Below, piece after piece: positions 35,888 through 44,805 of a stretch of 64,000 bases of DNA. Both the position numbers and the translations under genes were made by a program. The stretch is from Lysobacter sp. S4-A87 (GTDB lineage Bacteria > Pseudomonadota > Gammaproteobacteria > Xanthomonadales > Xanthomonadaceae): assembly GCF_022637455.1 (NCBI RefSeq), contig NZ_CP093341.1:2232001-2296000 (forward strand), given 5' to 3'. Position 1 is the first letter of the stretch. Each line of letters starts with the position of its first letter. The notes under the pieces are model-generated. The model was given only the letters and a program-made list of their open reading frames with translations, searched no databases and was not told the DNA's origin.

Positions 35888-36445
35888 TCAGTTGTAGACC
35901 AGCGAGTAGGTGACGCTAGACGCGATGACGCCCGTGCCGAGGGCCGGCGAGGCGGCCGCGCGCTTGTAGCGGGCGAAGTAGTTCAGGGTCACTGCGCCAC
36001 CGGCAGGAATGGTCTTTGCCGTCGAGTTCTGGGATACGTCCGGCGCGCCGATGTTGATGATGCCGCGGGTCTCGTTGAGCAGCTGCACGTGCAGGCTGGT
36101 GGTACCGCCGACACCGCTGGTCAGCAGTTCGCCGGTCGTGGCGTCGACATTGGCGCCGGACTCGAAGCGCGTGGCCACCGTTCCCGACGCCGGGGTGCAC
36201 CCGGTCAGGGCGATGGAGAACGGGGTCTCGCCGGCGACGGAGTTGAGCACTGCCAGGCTCGACTGCGGCGTTCTCGGCAGGGTCACGGAGATGTTTCGGT
36301 TGCCGTCGGCAGCGGTGCCGTTGATCGAACAGGTCTGGCTGGTGATCGAGCCGGTGAAGTTGATCGTGCCGTCCGAGGCAAACGCCGACTGCGAGGCCAA
36401 CGCAATCGCAGAGAGCGCGAAGGTGCTTAGAATCTTGTTTTTCAT
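35888..36445 (-). CDS. type 1-like fimbrial major subunit (pilin B)
   Basis: 185 residues, starts MKNKILSTFALSAIALASQS with cleavage after AFA. It shares the SDGTINFTG mature start, TCSINGTAADGNRN, the C-terminal VTYSLVYN and overall high identity with pilin A, so it is a tandem duplicate. First gene of the fimbrial transcription unit; upstream region holds an RcsB-like motif and a perfect dyad. Confidence 0.9.
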   Translation of the reverse strand: MKNKILSTFALSAIALASQSAFASDGTINFTGSITSQTCSINGTAADGNRNISVTLPRTPQSSLAVLNSVAGETPFSIALTGCTPASGTVATRFESGANVDATTGELLTSGVGGTTSLHVQLLNETRGIINIGAPDVSQNSTAKTIPAGGAVTLNYFARYKRAAASPALGTGVIASSVTYSLVYN

Positions 36446-36578
36446 ACGGGTCCAGATTTGGATGGGGTCAGGGTTGACGAGGTGTCTGCAGGCGGTTTGC
36501 AACCACAGGCTTGGGCATGTCAGTGACCCCCGCCTGCTGCAGAACGGCGCAAGGTTAGGCACGCGACAGGACGCGGAG

Positions 36579-36594
36579 TATGAGAATCGTCTTG
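36579..36594 (-). promoter_or_regulatory. RcsB-like box upstream of pilin operon
   Basis: Minus-strand CAAGACGATTCTCATA, 134-149 bp upstream of pilin B. Nearly identical to the motif at 37522-37536 upstream of the hybrid kinase, and similar to the RcsB consensus KMRGAWTMWYCTGS. Confidence 0.5.
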
Positions 36595-36660
36595 TTTTCC
36601 CGGCGAGACGCTGATGGCCGCGGGAGCGGTTGGCGACAGGCGTGTATATGCCGAAGATGC

Positions 36661-36679
36661 ATTTGCCGAACCGGCAAAT
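36661..36679. promoter_or_regulatory. perfect 8-3-8 inverted repeat, operator-like
   Basis: ATTTGCCG (36661-36668), AAC, CGGCAAAT (36672-36679). A perfect, AT-flanked dyad about 216-234 bp upstream of pilin B. No T-run, so operator rather than terminator is more likely. Confidence 0.5.
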
Positions 36680-36817
36680 TGGATCGCTTTGCGCGATCTG
36701 CGCCGGGGTGCTGGCCTGGCTGCGCCGTTGCGGCGGGCGACTGTCAGGCGCGGATCCCTGCCAGGCGTCTAGCGGGTGACGGCACCGGCGACGCAGTGCG
36801 CCGCCACCGTCGTTCGA

Positions 36818-37450
36818 TCAGGTGAGCAGGCCGTGCTCGCGGGCGTAGGCGTAGACCTCGAGATCGTTCTTGAGGCCGAGCTTGGACATGCCGTCCATTT
36901 TTTGCCGACTTACGGTCTTGATGCTGCGGTCGAGCTGCTCGGCAATCTGCGACACCGTCAGCCCGGAGACGAACAGACCGAGCACCTCGGCTTCACGCGG
37001 CGACAACGGCAGTCTGGTGGAATCATGACCCTCCATCTGCTCCAGTTGGTGACCGCCGCTGGCACTGACGTAGTCGCGGCCATGGGATACGGCCTGGATC
37101 GCCAGCGGCAGCTCCGACAGCGCGTCGGACTTGTTGAGCAGGCCGCGCACGCCGGTGGAGAGGATCGAACTGAGCACGCCGGGGTTGTTCATCATCGTCA
37201 GGACGATGATCGGCAGCTTCGGCCACTTGCCGCGAAGGTGCTCAAGCATCGCAAGGCCATCGGCGAGCTGGCCGCCGGGCATGCTGAAATCCGTTAGCAG
37301 CACGTCGCATTCGTGGCTTGCCAGCGCCGCGACAAGTTCATCGGTACTGCCGGCCTCGGCAACAACGTGCAGGTTGTTGCGCTCCAGCAGGGCGCGAACG
37401 CCGCTGCGGACTATTGGATGGTCGTCGGCCAGAATTATGCGTAGCGTCAT
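36818..37450 (-). CDS. NarL/FixJ (RcsB-like) response regulator
   Basis: 210 residues. Receiver domain with acidic pair DD at 9-10, phosphoacceptor D54 (LLTDFSMPGG) and the Lys in NKSDAL; a LuxR-type helix-turn-helix (about 147-195) with SPREAEVLGLFVSGLTVSQI. The sequence resembles RcsB/BvgA-like regulators. It lies divergent from the large BvgS-like kinase (137-bp spacer) and downstream of the pilin promoter, so it is the likely output regulator for that kinase and for the fimbriae. Confidence 0.9.
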   Translation of the reverse strand: MTLRIILADDHPIVRSGVRALLERNNLHVVAEAGSTDELVAALASHECDVLLTDFSMPGGQLADGLAMLEHLRGKWPKLPIIVLTMMNNPGVLSSILSTGVRGLLNKSDALSELPLAIQAVSHGRDYVSASGGHQLEQMEGHDSTRLPLSPREAEVLGLFVSGLTVSQIAEQLDRSIKTVSRQKMDGMSKLGLKNDLEVYAYAREHGLLT

Positions 37451-37521
37451 GGCTTCGTTGTGGCCTGTTCAGGGTGGGATGATCGCTCGCACGGTGCACA
37501 TCCGCAACTCGCAACCACAAT

Positions 37522-37536
37522 TAGGACGATTCTGAT
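37522..37536 (+). promoter_or_regulatory. RcsB-like box upstream of the hybrid kinase
   Basis: TAGGACGATTCTGAT, 52-66 bp upstream of the kinase ATG and 72 bp upstream of the regulator start. Differs at two positions in 14 from the pilin-promoter copy at 36579-36594. Confidence 0.5.
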
Positions 37537-37587
37537 GGAGGCACGGAATCAAGCTTATTAGCGTGGTTCCTTCAGGGGCTCAATTCA

Positions 37588-40500
37588 ATGCGATCGGTCA
37601 TGCCAACCCGACTTGCACGCCCGCTCCTGTTGGCGGCGATGTTGTTCGCCGTCTTCGCCTCGCTGTTGATCGTGACACGCACCGCCTCCGCGGAGGAAGG
37701 TGGCGTTGCGACGCTTGACGCCGAAGAAGCGCAATGGCGCAGGGAACACCCGGTGGTGCGGGTGGGAGTGTTCGCCGGTGACCACCTGCCTGCCGAAACC
37801 TGGGTGGCCGGTCACCCGGAAGGGCTGGGGCCCGATTACGCCAGGCTGCTTGCGGCCAAGGTCGGCCTGCGACTGTCGTTCGATCCATTCACCGACTGGG
37901 AGGCTATCTCCTGGCCGGCCGCTTCACAGCCACCTCGTTACGACCTGTTGCTGGCACAGCCGGACACGCCAGCCCGACGCAGCCACCTGTCGTTCCTTCG
38001 TCCTTACCTGAAGGGCTACGTCATGCTGGTGGCGCGTCGCGGCGACACCCGCATCCGCGGCGAAGCCGACCTGGCGCGTGCGCGGATCGTGGTGGAGCGA
38101 CGCTATCTCGAGACGGCCGGTCTGGTGGTGAAGCGTTTTCCGCAGTCAATCGTCCTCTACGCGCAGGACGGCCGCGAGGCATTGCGCATGGTTGCCGATG
38201 GTGAGGCCGATGCCTATGTCGGCAACACCGAGTACCGCACGCGTACGCTGTTGCACCAGCGCTCGGTGGACGACCTGGTACTGCTCGGCGCGATGGACCT
38301 GCCGGCACTGCGGCTCAGCCTTGCCGTGCCCACCCGCGAAACGATGCTCCTGCGCCTGTTGCGCAAGGCCGAGGCCACGGTCAAGCCGGAAGAACTGAAG
38401 AGTCTCCAGGCGCGCTGGGGCGTGGACATGCTGCCTTCGACGACCGAACCGGCCGCGGTACTGACCGGTCGCGAGCGTCGCGTTCTCGAAGGACTGCCGG
38501 TTCTGCGGCTTGGCTACGAGACCAATCGGCCGCTGTACTCGTTCGTCAACGTCGATGGCGAGTTCGATGGAATGGCGGCCAACTATGTCAAGGCAGTGCA
38601 GAAAGGGCTTGGACTTCGTCTCGAGCTGGTGCCTGCGAAGGACTGGACCGACCTGCAGCGGATGGTCCATGCCGGCGAGATCGACATGGTCGCAGCCGCC
38701 ATGGCCGACGACTTCCGCGGTGACGACCTGGTGTTCAGCAGGCCCTACGAGCGCTTCCCGGAAGTGCTCGTCGCGCGCGTGCACGGGCCCACCGTGGCAG
38801 GCCCGGAAGACCTGCGCGGACGGCGCGTGGCCGCGCGTGGCGAAGCAGGTCTGATGGCACGGCTGAAGATCGTGCTCGACCAGAGCACGCTGGTGCCGGT
38901 GGGTAGCAACGAGGAGGGGCTGGCCATGGTCGCTGACGGCCAGGCCGATGCGTTCGTGGGTACGTTTCCCGCGATCGATGCGCTGATACGCGACCGTTAC
39001 GCGGCGCGCCTGCAGATGGTCGGGCCGACCGGACTCGATCACGAACTGTCGTTCGGTGTCCGCCGTTCGCACGCGGACATGCTGCCACTGGTCAACAACG
39101 CGCTGGCGGGGATCAGTGACCAGGAGAAGCAGGCAATCCGCACGCGCTGGTTGAGCAACGAGTACAGCTTCGGCGTTCCATGGGGTTGGGTGTTCGGCAT
39201 CATCCTGGCCGGCTGCATCATCGTGGGCCTGATGTCGGTCGCGCACCTGAGCATGCGCCGCCAGGTGCGTGCGCGCACGGCTGCAGAGCGCAAGCTTGCG
39301 GATCAGCTGCAGTTCCAGGAACGGCTGCTCAACAACATCCACTATCCGGTATTCGTCAAGGACACGCAGGGACGTTACCTGGCGGTCAATCTCGCCTATA
39401 CGTTGCGATACGGCGTCGAGGAGAGCGACCTTGTCGGGCGCACGCTGCTGGAAACCCGGCACCTGCCGCAGATCGAGATCGAGGCGATCCACGATTTCGA
39501 GATGTCGGTGTTCACGACCGGCAAGCAGTTGAGCAAGGAGCTTCGCACCGAGGCACCCGACGGCAGCGAGCGCCATGAACTGTTGTGGGTCCAGATGTTC
39601 GAGCTCGGCAACGGCGAGCCGGCGGGGTTGCTCGGCACGGCGGTGGACATCACCGAGATCCGCGTTGCCGAGGCGCGGGCACGGGCGTCGGAGCTGCGCC
39701 TGGCGCAGATCGCGCGGACCCTGCCCTCGGCGGTGTTCGAGTTGCGGGTGTGGCCCGACGGCAGGCGAGAGTTCACCTATGCCGATGGCGACACCCTTTC
39801 CACGATCGGCATCACTCCCGACGAGATGATGGCCGATGAGGCACTGGCCTTCTCGCACGTTTACGTGGACGACCGCCAGCTCGTGGCCGACAACGTCGCT
39901 GCCGCCGCTGCCGCGATGCAGCCAATGCCGCAGTTCGACGTGCGCCTTCACTCGGTGCAGGGCCTGCGCTGGGTACGCACCGCCGGCGGTCCGCCACGGC
40001 ACGGCCCGGACGGATCGGTGGACTGGAGCGGCTACTGGATCGATGTCACCGACAGCCATGAACAGGCCCAGGCGCTGGCCCGCGCCAATGCCGAAGCCGA
40101 GGCTGCGGTGGCGGCCAAGGCAGCGTTCCTGGCGATGATGAGCCACGAGATCCGCACGCCGATGGCGGGCGTGCTCGGGCTGGTCGAACTGCTGGCGCAG
40201 ACCCGGACCGATCGCGAGCAGGCCCAGATGCTGGCAATGGCGCAGGACTCGGCGCGCACGCTGCTGCAGTTGCTCGACGACATCCTCGATTTCTCCCGGA
40301 TCGATTCAGGCCGCCTCGAGCTGGAAAACGCGCCGTTCGACCTGCGCTCGCTTTGCGACGGCGTGATCGGCCTGTTCACCGCGAAGGCGCACGAGAAAGG
40401 CCTGCGTCTTTATTGCATGATCGACTGGCGACTCGCGGCGGAGTTTGCAGGCGACGCGGTGCGCGTGCGCCAGATCATCACCAACCTGCTCAGCAACGCG

Positions 40501-41964
40501 GTCAAGTTCACCCACCGCGGCCATGTCGAGCTGCGCATCGAACTCCTCGAGGAGTGTGTTGAAGAGGGCGCGAACCTGCAGAAGCTTTCCGTCACCGTCA
40601 CCGATACCGGCATCGGCATTTCCGGCGAACAGTTCCTGCGGTTGTTCCGGCCATTCACCCAGGCCGAGTCGTCCACGACCCGCCGCTTTGGCGGCTCCGG
40701 CCTTGGCCTGATCATCTGCCAGCGCCTTGCCAACCTGATGGGCGGGACGGTGCAGCTGAAGAGCACACCGGACGTGGGCACGCGCGCAGTCCTCGAGCTG
40801 AAACTGCCGGTGGTGGCGAAGTTGCGGCCCTTGCCGGAGTTCGCTGGCAAGCCCGCGGTGCTGTGTGCGCAGGACCCGATGTTCGCGCTGGAACTGTCCA
40901 ATGCACTGTCATCGATGGGGTTCAGCGTTGTCGAGATCGAGGTGTCGGACCTGCCGACGCTGGACTGCGATCGCGCCGAACTTTTCCTGATCGATCGCCG
41001 TCTGGCGGAATCGGGGCAGCGGCCGCCACGCGGGCGGTGCCTGTTGCTGGAAGAAGTCGCGAGCAACCGGCTTCCGGCCGTGGCTGGTCGTGCGGCCGAC
41101 AGGATCGTGCACGGCAATCCACTGCTCTGGCGTTCGCTGCGCGACGCCTGCCGCGCAGTGTTCGAGCGCGCATCTCCAGACGAACCCACCCTGGGCTCGC
41201 CACGGCTGTCGCTGCAGGCCGCGCGCATCCTGGTCGCCGAGGACCATCCGGTCAACCGGGCCGTGATCGCGCGGCAGTTGGCCCACCTTGGTTTCGAGTG
41301 CGTGGTGGCGGTCGATGGCGAGCAGGCATTGGCTGCGCTCGTCGGTGGCGGCTTCGATCTGCTGATCACCGACTGCGACATGCCGAAGATGGATGGCTAC
41401 GCGCTGGCCCGGCGGATCCGCGCCGACGAAGCCGGCCAGGCGCGCCGGCTGCCGATCATCGCTCTGTCGGCCAGCGCACTGCCCGCGGACGTTCAGCGGT
41501 GCAACGACGCCGGCATGGACGGTTTCCTGGCCAAGCCGATGACGCTGCAGGAGCTCGAAACGATGCTGGCCCGGCACCTGTCCGCCGATCCGGAACCCGT
41601 GCCGGCCATGGCGGAGCCGTTGCCCGTTGATCCGATGACCTTCCTGACCGATTCGCTGGGCAGCGCGGAGGAAGCGCGGCGCCTGCTGCACGAACTGCTC
41701 TCTACCTGCCGCGAGGACATGCGCGCGTTCGATCTTGCGCTCGCATCCGGCGACACACGCACGCAGCACAAGCTGCTGCACCGGATGAGGGGCGCGTTGG
41801 CGCTGTTGCGCGATGCGCCTCCTGCAAATACCGACCACGACATGGTCATTCCCCTCGTGCGTCAGCGCGATGAGTTGCTGCTGCGACTCGACCGGCTCGA
41901 CAGGTTGTTGCACGACCCGGACGTCGTTCCGGTCGCCGCGAACGAAGCCCGGCACCAGGCTTGA
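37588..41964 (+). CDS. BvgS-like hybrid sensor histidine kinase
   Basis: 1458 residues. A signal/TM start, two periplasmic SBP-type (Venus-flytrap) domains (about 50-275 and 290-520), one TM helix (530-556), two PAS domains (about 570-690 and 700-820), HisKA with H853 (MSHEIRTPMAGVLG), HATPase (N box LLSNAVKF, G boxes FGGSGLGL), a degenerate receiver (about 1085-1185), a true receiver with D1262 (ITDCDMPKMDG) and a C-terminal HPt with H1398 (LLHRMRGALALL). This is the full unorthodox phosphorelay, like BvgS/EvgS. The probable partner is the divergent RcsB-like regulator. The periplasmic ligand is unknown. Confidence 0.92.
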   Translation: MRSVMPTRLARPLLLAAMLFAVFASLLIVTRTASAEEGGVATLDAEEAQWRREHPVVRVGVFAGDHLPAETWVAGHPEGLGPDYARLLAAKVGLRLSFDPFTDWEAISWPAASQPPRYDLLLAQPDTPARRSHLSFLRPYLKGYVMLVARRGDTRIRGEADLARARIVVERRYLETAGLVVKRFPQSIVLYAQDGREALRMVADGEADAYVGNTEYRTRTLLHQRSVDDLVLLGAMDLPALRLSLAVPTRETMLLRLLRKAEATVKPEELKSLQARWGVDMLPSTTEPAAVLTGRERRVLEGLPVLRLGYETNRPLYSFVNVDGEFDGMAANYVKAVQKGLGLRLELVPAKDWTDLQRMVHAGEIDMVAAAMADDFRGDDLVFSRPYERFPEVLVARVHGPTVAGPEDLRGRRVAARGEAGLMARLKIVLDQSTLVPVGSNEEGLAMVADGQADAFVGTFPAIDALIRDRYAARLQMVGPTGLDHELSFGVRRSHADMLPLVNNALAGISDQEKQAIRTRWLSNEYSFGVPWGWVFGIILAGCIIVGLMSVAHLSMRRQVRARTAAERKLADQLQFQERLLNNIHYPVFVKDTQGRYLAVNLAYTLRYGVEESDLVGRTLLETRHLPQIEIEAIHDFEMSVFTTGKQLSKELRTEAPDGSERHELLWVQMFELGNGEPAGLLGTAVDITEIRVAEARARASELRLAQIARTLPSAVFELRVWPDGRREFTYADGDTLSTIGITPDEMMADEALAFSHVYVDDRQLVADNVAAAAAAMQPMPQFDVRLHSVQGLRWVRTAGGPPRHGPDGSVDWSGYWIDVTDSHEQAQALARANAEAEAAVAAKAAFLAMMSHEIRTPMAGVLGLVELLAQTRTDREQAQMLAMAQDSARTLLQLLDDILDFSRIDSGRLELENAPFDLRSLCDGVIGLFTAKAHEKGLRLYCMIDWRLAAEFAGDAVRVRQIITNLLSNAVKFTHRGHVELRIELLEECVEEGANLQKLSVTVTDTGIGISGEQFLRLFRPFTQAESSTTRRFGGSGLGLIICQRLANLMGGTVQLKSTPDVGTRAVLELKLPVVAKLRPLPEFAGKPAVLCAQDPMFALELSNALSSMGFSVVEIEVSDLPTLDCDRAELFLIDRRLAESGQRPPRGRCLLLEEVASNRLPAVAGRAADRIVHGNPLLWRSLRDACRAVFERASPDEPTLGSPRLSLQAARILVAEDHPVNRAVIARQLAHLGFECVVAVDGEQALAALVGGGFDLLITDCDMPKMDGYALARRIRADEAGQARRLPIIALSASALPADVQRCNDAGMDGFLAKPMTLQELETMLARHLSADPEPVPAMAEPLPVDPMTFLTDSLGSAEEARRLLHELLSTCREDMRAFDLALASGDTRTQHKLLHRMRGALALLRDAPPANTDHDMVIPLVRQRDELLLRLDRLDRLLHDPDVVPVAANEARHQA

Positions 41965-42163
41965 ACCCGACAGGAAGACCGCGTCGATGCCACGCGACCG
42001 CTGCTTTGCGCGGTTAGTTCCTGCACGCCTGAGTTTAGTATTCAGGTTAAATTTCGGTTACGTCTGGATACTGTCGCCACCGGTGCCGGAAACGTTTCCC
42101 CCGAATGACTCTGATGTCGAGAGTGCGGCGCCGGATCCAAAACCATAACGAGGCTGAGACCTT

Positions 42164-42778
42164 ATGAAGCGTTCCCTGCTTGCCGCCCTGACCCTGCTCG
42201 CTGCCGCCCCGCTCGCCGCTTCGGCTGCCGAAGGCGTGTCGTACACCTACGTCGAGGCTGGCTACGCCGCCACGTCGGCAGACAACAGCTCCCTCGACTC
42301 CGATGGCTGGGCCATCAACGGTTCGGCCGCCATCGCGCCGAATTTCCACATCTTCGGCGGCTACAGCGGCCAGAAGACCGACGACTTCAACACCGTGCTC
42401 GGCCGCGTTGACGGCATCGACGTCGACCAGTGGAACGTCGGCATCGGCTACAACCACGAGCTCAACTCGCAGGTCGACCTGCTGACCCGCGTCGGTTACC
42501 AGAAGGCTGAAACCGATGGTTACTCGGTCGGCGGCCTGAATTTCGGCGGCAACGATGCCGACGGCTGGAACGTTGAAGCCGGTGTGCGCGCTGCGCTCAC
42601 GCCGAACATCGAAGGCTACGCGCTGGCCGGTTACGAGGACTACGAACGCGTTGACGGCGAGTTCTACGGCCGTCTCGGCGCCCAGGTGAAGTTCAACCAG
42701 ACCTGGGGCGTCAACGGTGAAGTCAAGTTCGTCGACGGCTACACCTCGTACTTCGTCGGTCCGCGCATCAGCTTCTAA
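42164..42778 (+). CDS. Ax21-family outer-membrane beta-barrel protein
   Basis: 204 residues with signal peptide (LAASA-AEG). The mature start EGVSYTYVEAGY, the alternating barrel strands and the PRISF ending with terminal Phe fit the Ax21/Omp-like family of Xanthomonads, formerly thought a secreted quorum signal but in fact an outer-membrane protein. RBS-like GAGGCTGAGA precedes the ATG. Followed by a hairpin and a strong terminator. Confidence 0.88.
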   Translation: MKRSLLAALTLLAAAPLAASAAEGVSYTYVEAGYAATSADNSSLDSDGWAINGSAAIAPNFHIFGGYSGQKTDDFNTVLGRVDGIDVDQWNVGIGYNHELNSQVDLLTRVGYQKAETDGYSVGGLNFGGNDADGWNVEAGVRAALTPNIEGYALAGYEDYERVDGEFYGRLGAQVKFNQTWGVNGEVKFVDGYTSYFVGPRISF

Positions 42779-42801
42779 GTGGCACCCGTGTAGGTTGCAC
42801 C

Positions 42802-42832
42802 CGTGTTCCTCCTGCCCAGCGGGAGGAACACG
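42802..42832. other. 11-bp inverted repeat after the first Ax21 gene
   Basis: Perfect arms CGTGTTCCTCC (42802-42812) and GGAGGAACACG (42822-42832). Not followed by T-run; the true terminator lies downstream. Confidence 0.5.
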
Positions 42833-42882
42833 GCGAAGTGTGTTTCATCGCGATTGCTCTCTCTCCCCCACATCGCGACCTG

Positions 42883-42915
42883 GAAGCCCGGCTACCCAGC
42901 CGGGCTTCTTTTTTT
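42883..42915 (+). terminator. strong Rho-independent terminator
   Basis: Stem GAAGCCCGGCT/AGCCGGGCTTC (42883-42893, 42898-42908) with a 4-nt loop, then TTTTTTT. Ends the first Ax21-family transcript. Confidence 0.92.
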
Positions 42916-43059
42916 GCGCGCGTCGCGGTGCCGCGCGCAACTGCGACCGGCATTGCAGTTCGGGCCGCAGGGCAAAGACAGATTGTTACGAATTCGTGAA
43001 GTTCCGCGATAATGCCGCGACCCCGCATGCAGCGGGCCGGATTCCATCAGAAGGACACC

Positions 43060-43695
43060 ATGAAGAATCAACTGATCCTGGCGCTTGCGCTCGCCGCCGC
43101 ACCGTTCGCGGCCAGTGCCGACGGCCACAGCTACACCTACATCGAAGGCGGCTACGCGCAGCTGAACCAGGAACTGCCGCAGATCGAAGGCTTCCGCATC
43201 GATGACGTCGAGGCCGGTGGGTTCTTCGTCGGCGGTTCGGCCGCACTGGGCGACTCGTTCCATGTGTTCGGCAGCTACCGCATGGGCGACGACGACGTCG
43301 GCGTGTCGGCGCCGATCATCGGCGACCTCGGCGACGCCGGCATCGACATGAGCCAGGCGATTGTCGGCCTGGGCTATCACCACAGTCTGTCGCAGCGCAC
43401 CGACCTGATCACCGAGCTGAGCTACCTCAGCACCGAGATCGACGTCGAGGACGACGGCGAAGGCAGCCAGGAAGGCGACGATTTCCGCGTCGCGGTGGGC
43501 GTGCGCCATCTGATCGCCAACAACGTCGACATCTGGGCCAAGGGCAACTACACCGATGGCGACGTCTACGACAGCGCCTTCAGCGCCACGCTCGGCCTGC
43601 AGTACCACCTGACGCCGGTCTGGGGCATCGTCGGTGAAGCCGAGCTGGGCGATGAGTTCTCGCAGGTCACGGCGGGCATGCGCGCAAGCTTCTAA
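43060..43695 (+). CDS. second Ax21-family beta-barrel protein
   Basis: 211 residues. Signal peptide (LAAAPFAASA-DGH), mature start DGHSYTYIEGGYAQL and an eight-strand barrel pattern ending MRASF. It is a diverged paralogue of the protein encoded 280 bp upstream, but has its own AAGGA ribosome-binding site and a separate upstream terminator, so it is transcribed independently. Confidence 0.85.
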   Translation: MKNQLILALALAAAPFAASADGHSYTYIEGGYAQLNQELPQIEGFRIDDVEAGGFFVGGSAALGDSFHVFGSYRMGDDDVGVSAPIIGDLGDAGIDMSQAIVGLGYHHSLSQRTDLITELSYLSTEIDVEDDGEGSQEGDDFRVAVGVRHLIANNVDIWAKGNYTDGDVYDSAFSATLGLQYHLTPVWGIVGEAELGDEFSQVTAGMRASF

Positions 43696-43712
43696 GCCAG
43701 GCGCCGCAGAAG

Positions 43713-43741
43713 AAAAAACCCGGCTCAGGCCGGGTTTTTTT
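43713..43741. terminator. bidirectional terminator between Ax21-like gene and gpsA
   Basis: Stem ACCCGGC/GCCGGGT (43718-43735) flanked by A6 on the left and T7 on the right, so it can end both the plus-strand Ax21 gene and the minus-strand gpsA transcript. Confidence 0.9.
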
Positions 43742-43763
43742 GTGCCTCCGCGACGCGGCGCAA

Positions 43764-44792
43764 TCAGCCGAACAGGTCGCGCGGGTACTCGGGCTTCTGT
43801 TCGCGCGAGAGCAGCAGGCGCAGGCCTTCGGCCGGCGTGATCTCGCCATGCAGCACTGCCTGCACGGCGCTGGAGATCGGCAATTCCACGCCATGGCGCT
43901 CGGCCTGGCGCATGACTTCGTCGGCAGTCTGCACCGACTCGACCACCTGGCCGATCTCGCGCACGGCATCGGCAATCGATTGGCCACGGCCGAGGGCCAG
44001 GCCCAGACGGCGATTGCGCGACAGGTCGCCGGTGCAGGTGAGCACCAGGTCGCCCAGGCCCGCCAGACCCATCAGGGTCTCGGCCTTGCCGCCGATGGCG
44101 TGGTTGAGGCGCAGCATTTCGTTGAGGCCGCGCGTGATCAGGCCGGCGCGCGCGTTGAGGCCGAGCTGCATGCCATCGGCGACTCCGGTTGCCACGGCCA
44201 GCACGTTCTTCATTGCGCCGCCGAGCTCGGCACCGAGCATGTCGTTGCCGGTGTAGGCACGGAAGGCCGGGCCATGCAGTGCATCGGCGACCTCCTGGGC
44301 AAAGTCGGCGTGGCTGCCGTGCACGGTCAGTGCAGTCGGCAATCCCTGCGCGACTTCCTTGGCGAACGACGGGCCAGTCACCACTGCCAGGGGCACGTCG
44401 GCACCGAGCACATCCTCGGCGACTTCGTGCAGGAAGCGGCCGCTGCCGGGTTCGAAGCCCTTGGTCGCCCAGGCCACGCCGGCGTGGGCCGGTCGGTGCG
44501 GTGCGAGCTTGCGCAGCGTTTCGGCGAACGCGTGCGACGGCACCACCACCAGCACCAGGTCGGCTCCCTTCAGGGAGGCAGCCAGGTCGGTGGTTGCGCG
44601 CAGCGATTCGGGCAGGGCGATGCCCGGCAGGTAGCGCGGGTTTCCGTGGGTGCCGTCGATGGCCGCGACGCCGTCGGCGTCACGGCCCCACAGCACGGTC
44701 GGATGACCGTGCCGTGCGATCAGGGCCGCCAGGGCGGTGCCCCAGGAGCCCGCTCCCAGAACCGCGACGGTGGGCAGTGCGTTCGCCTCCAT
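43764..44792 (-). CDS. gpsA: glycerol-3-phosphate dehydrogenase [NAD(P)+]
   Basis: 342 residues. N-terminal GxGxxG ([12 protein letters not shown]), the active-site Lys region [13 protein letters not shown] and the C-terminal [14 protein letters not shown] segment identify GpsA, which reduces dihydroxyacetone phosphate to glycerol-3-phosphate for phospholipid synthesis. ATG at 44792. Thirteen bp after secB; the secB-gpsA pair is conserved in many gammaproteobacteria. Confidence 0.97.
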   Translation of the reverse strand: MEANALPTVAVLGAGSWGTALAALIARHGHPTVLWGRDADGVAAIDGTHGNPRYLPGIALPESLRATTDLAASLKGADLVLVVVPSHAFAETLRKLAPHRPAHAGVAWATKGFEPGSGRFLHEVAEDVLGADVPLAVVTGPSFAKEVAQGLPTALTVHGSHADFAQEVADALHGPAFRAYTGNDMLGAELGGAMKNVLAVATGVADGMQLGLNARAGLITRGLNEMLRLNHAIGGKAETLMGLAGLGDLVLTCTGDLSRNRRLGLALGRGQSIADAVREIGQVVESVQTADEVMRQAERHGVELPISSAVQAVLHGEITPAEGLRLLLSREQKPEYPRDLFG

Positions 44793-44805
44793 GCCGCGGT
44801 CGCGA

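Larger units (their letters stand above)
36446..36817. other. non-coding regulatory stretch upstream of the pilin operon
   Basis: About 370 bp between the pilin B start and the stop of the response-regulator gene. It contains the shared 16-bp motif (36579-36594), a perfect dyad (36661-36679) and an imperfect CTGCAGGCGG/CCGCCTGCTGCAG dyad (36486-36542). No open frame with plausible protein sequence. Confidence 0.6.

Noticed and set aside
38146-40146. 666-codon minus-strand open frame across the hybrid kinase
   Set aside because: Mirror of the kinase frame; no ribosome-binding site or domain.
42802-42832. Transcription terminator after the first Ax21-like gene
   Set aside because: Strong stem but no T-run; a canonical terminator sits at 42883-42915.
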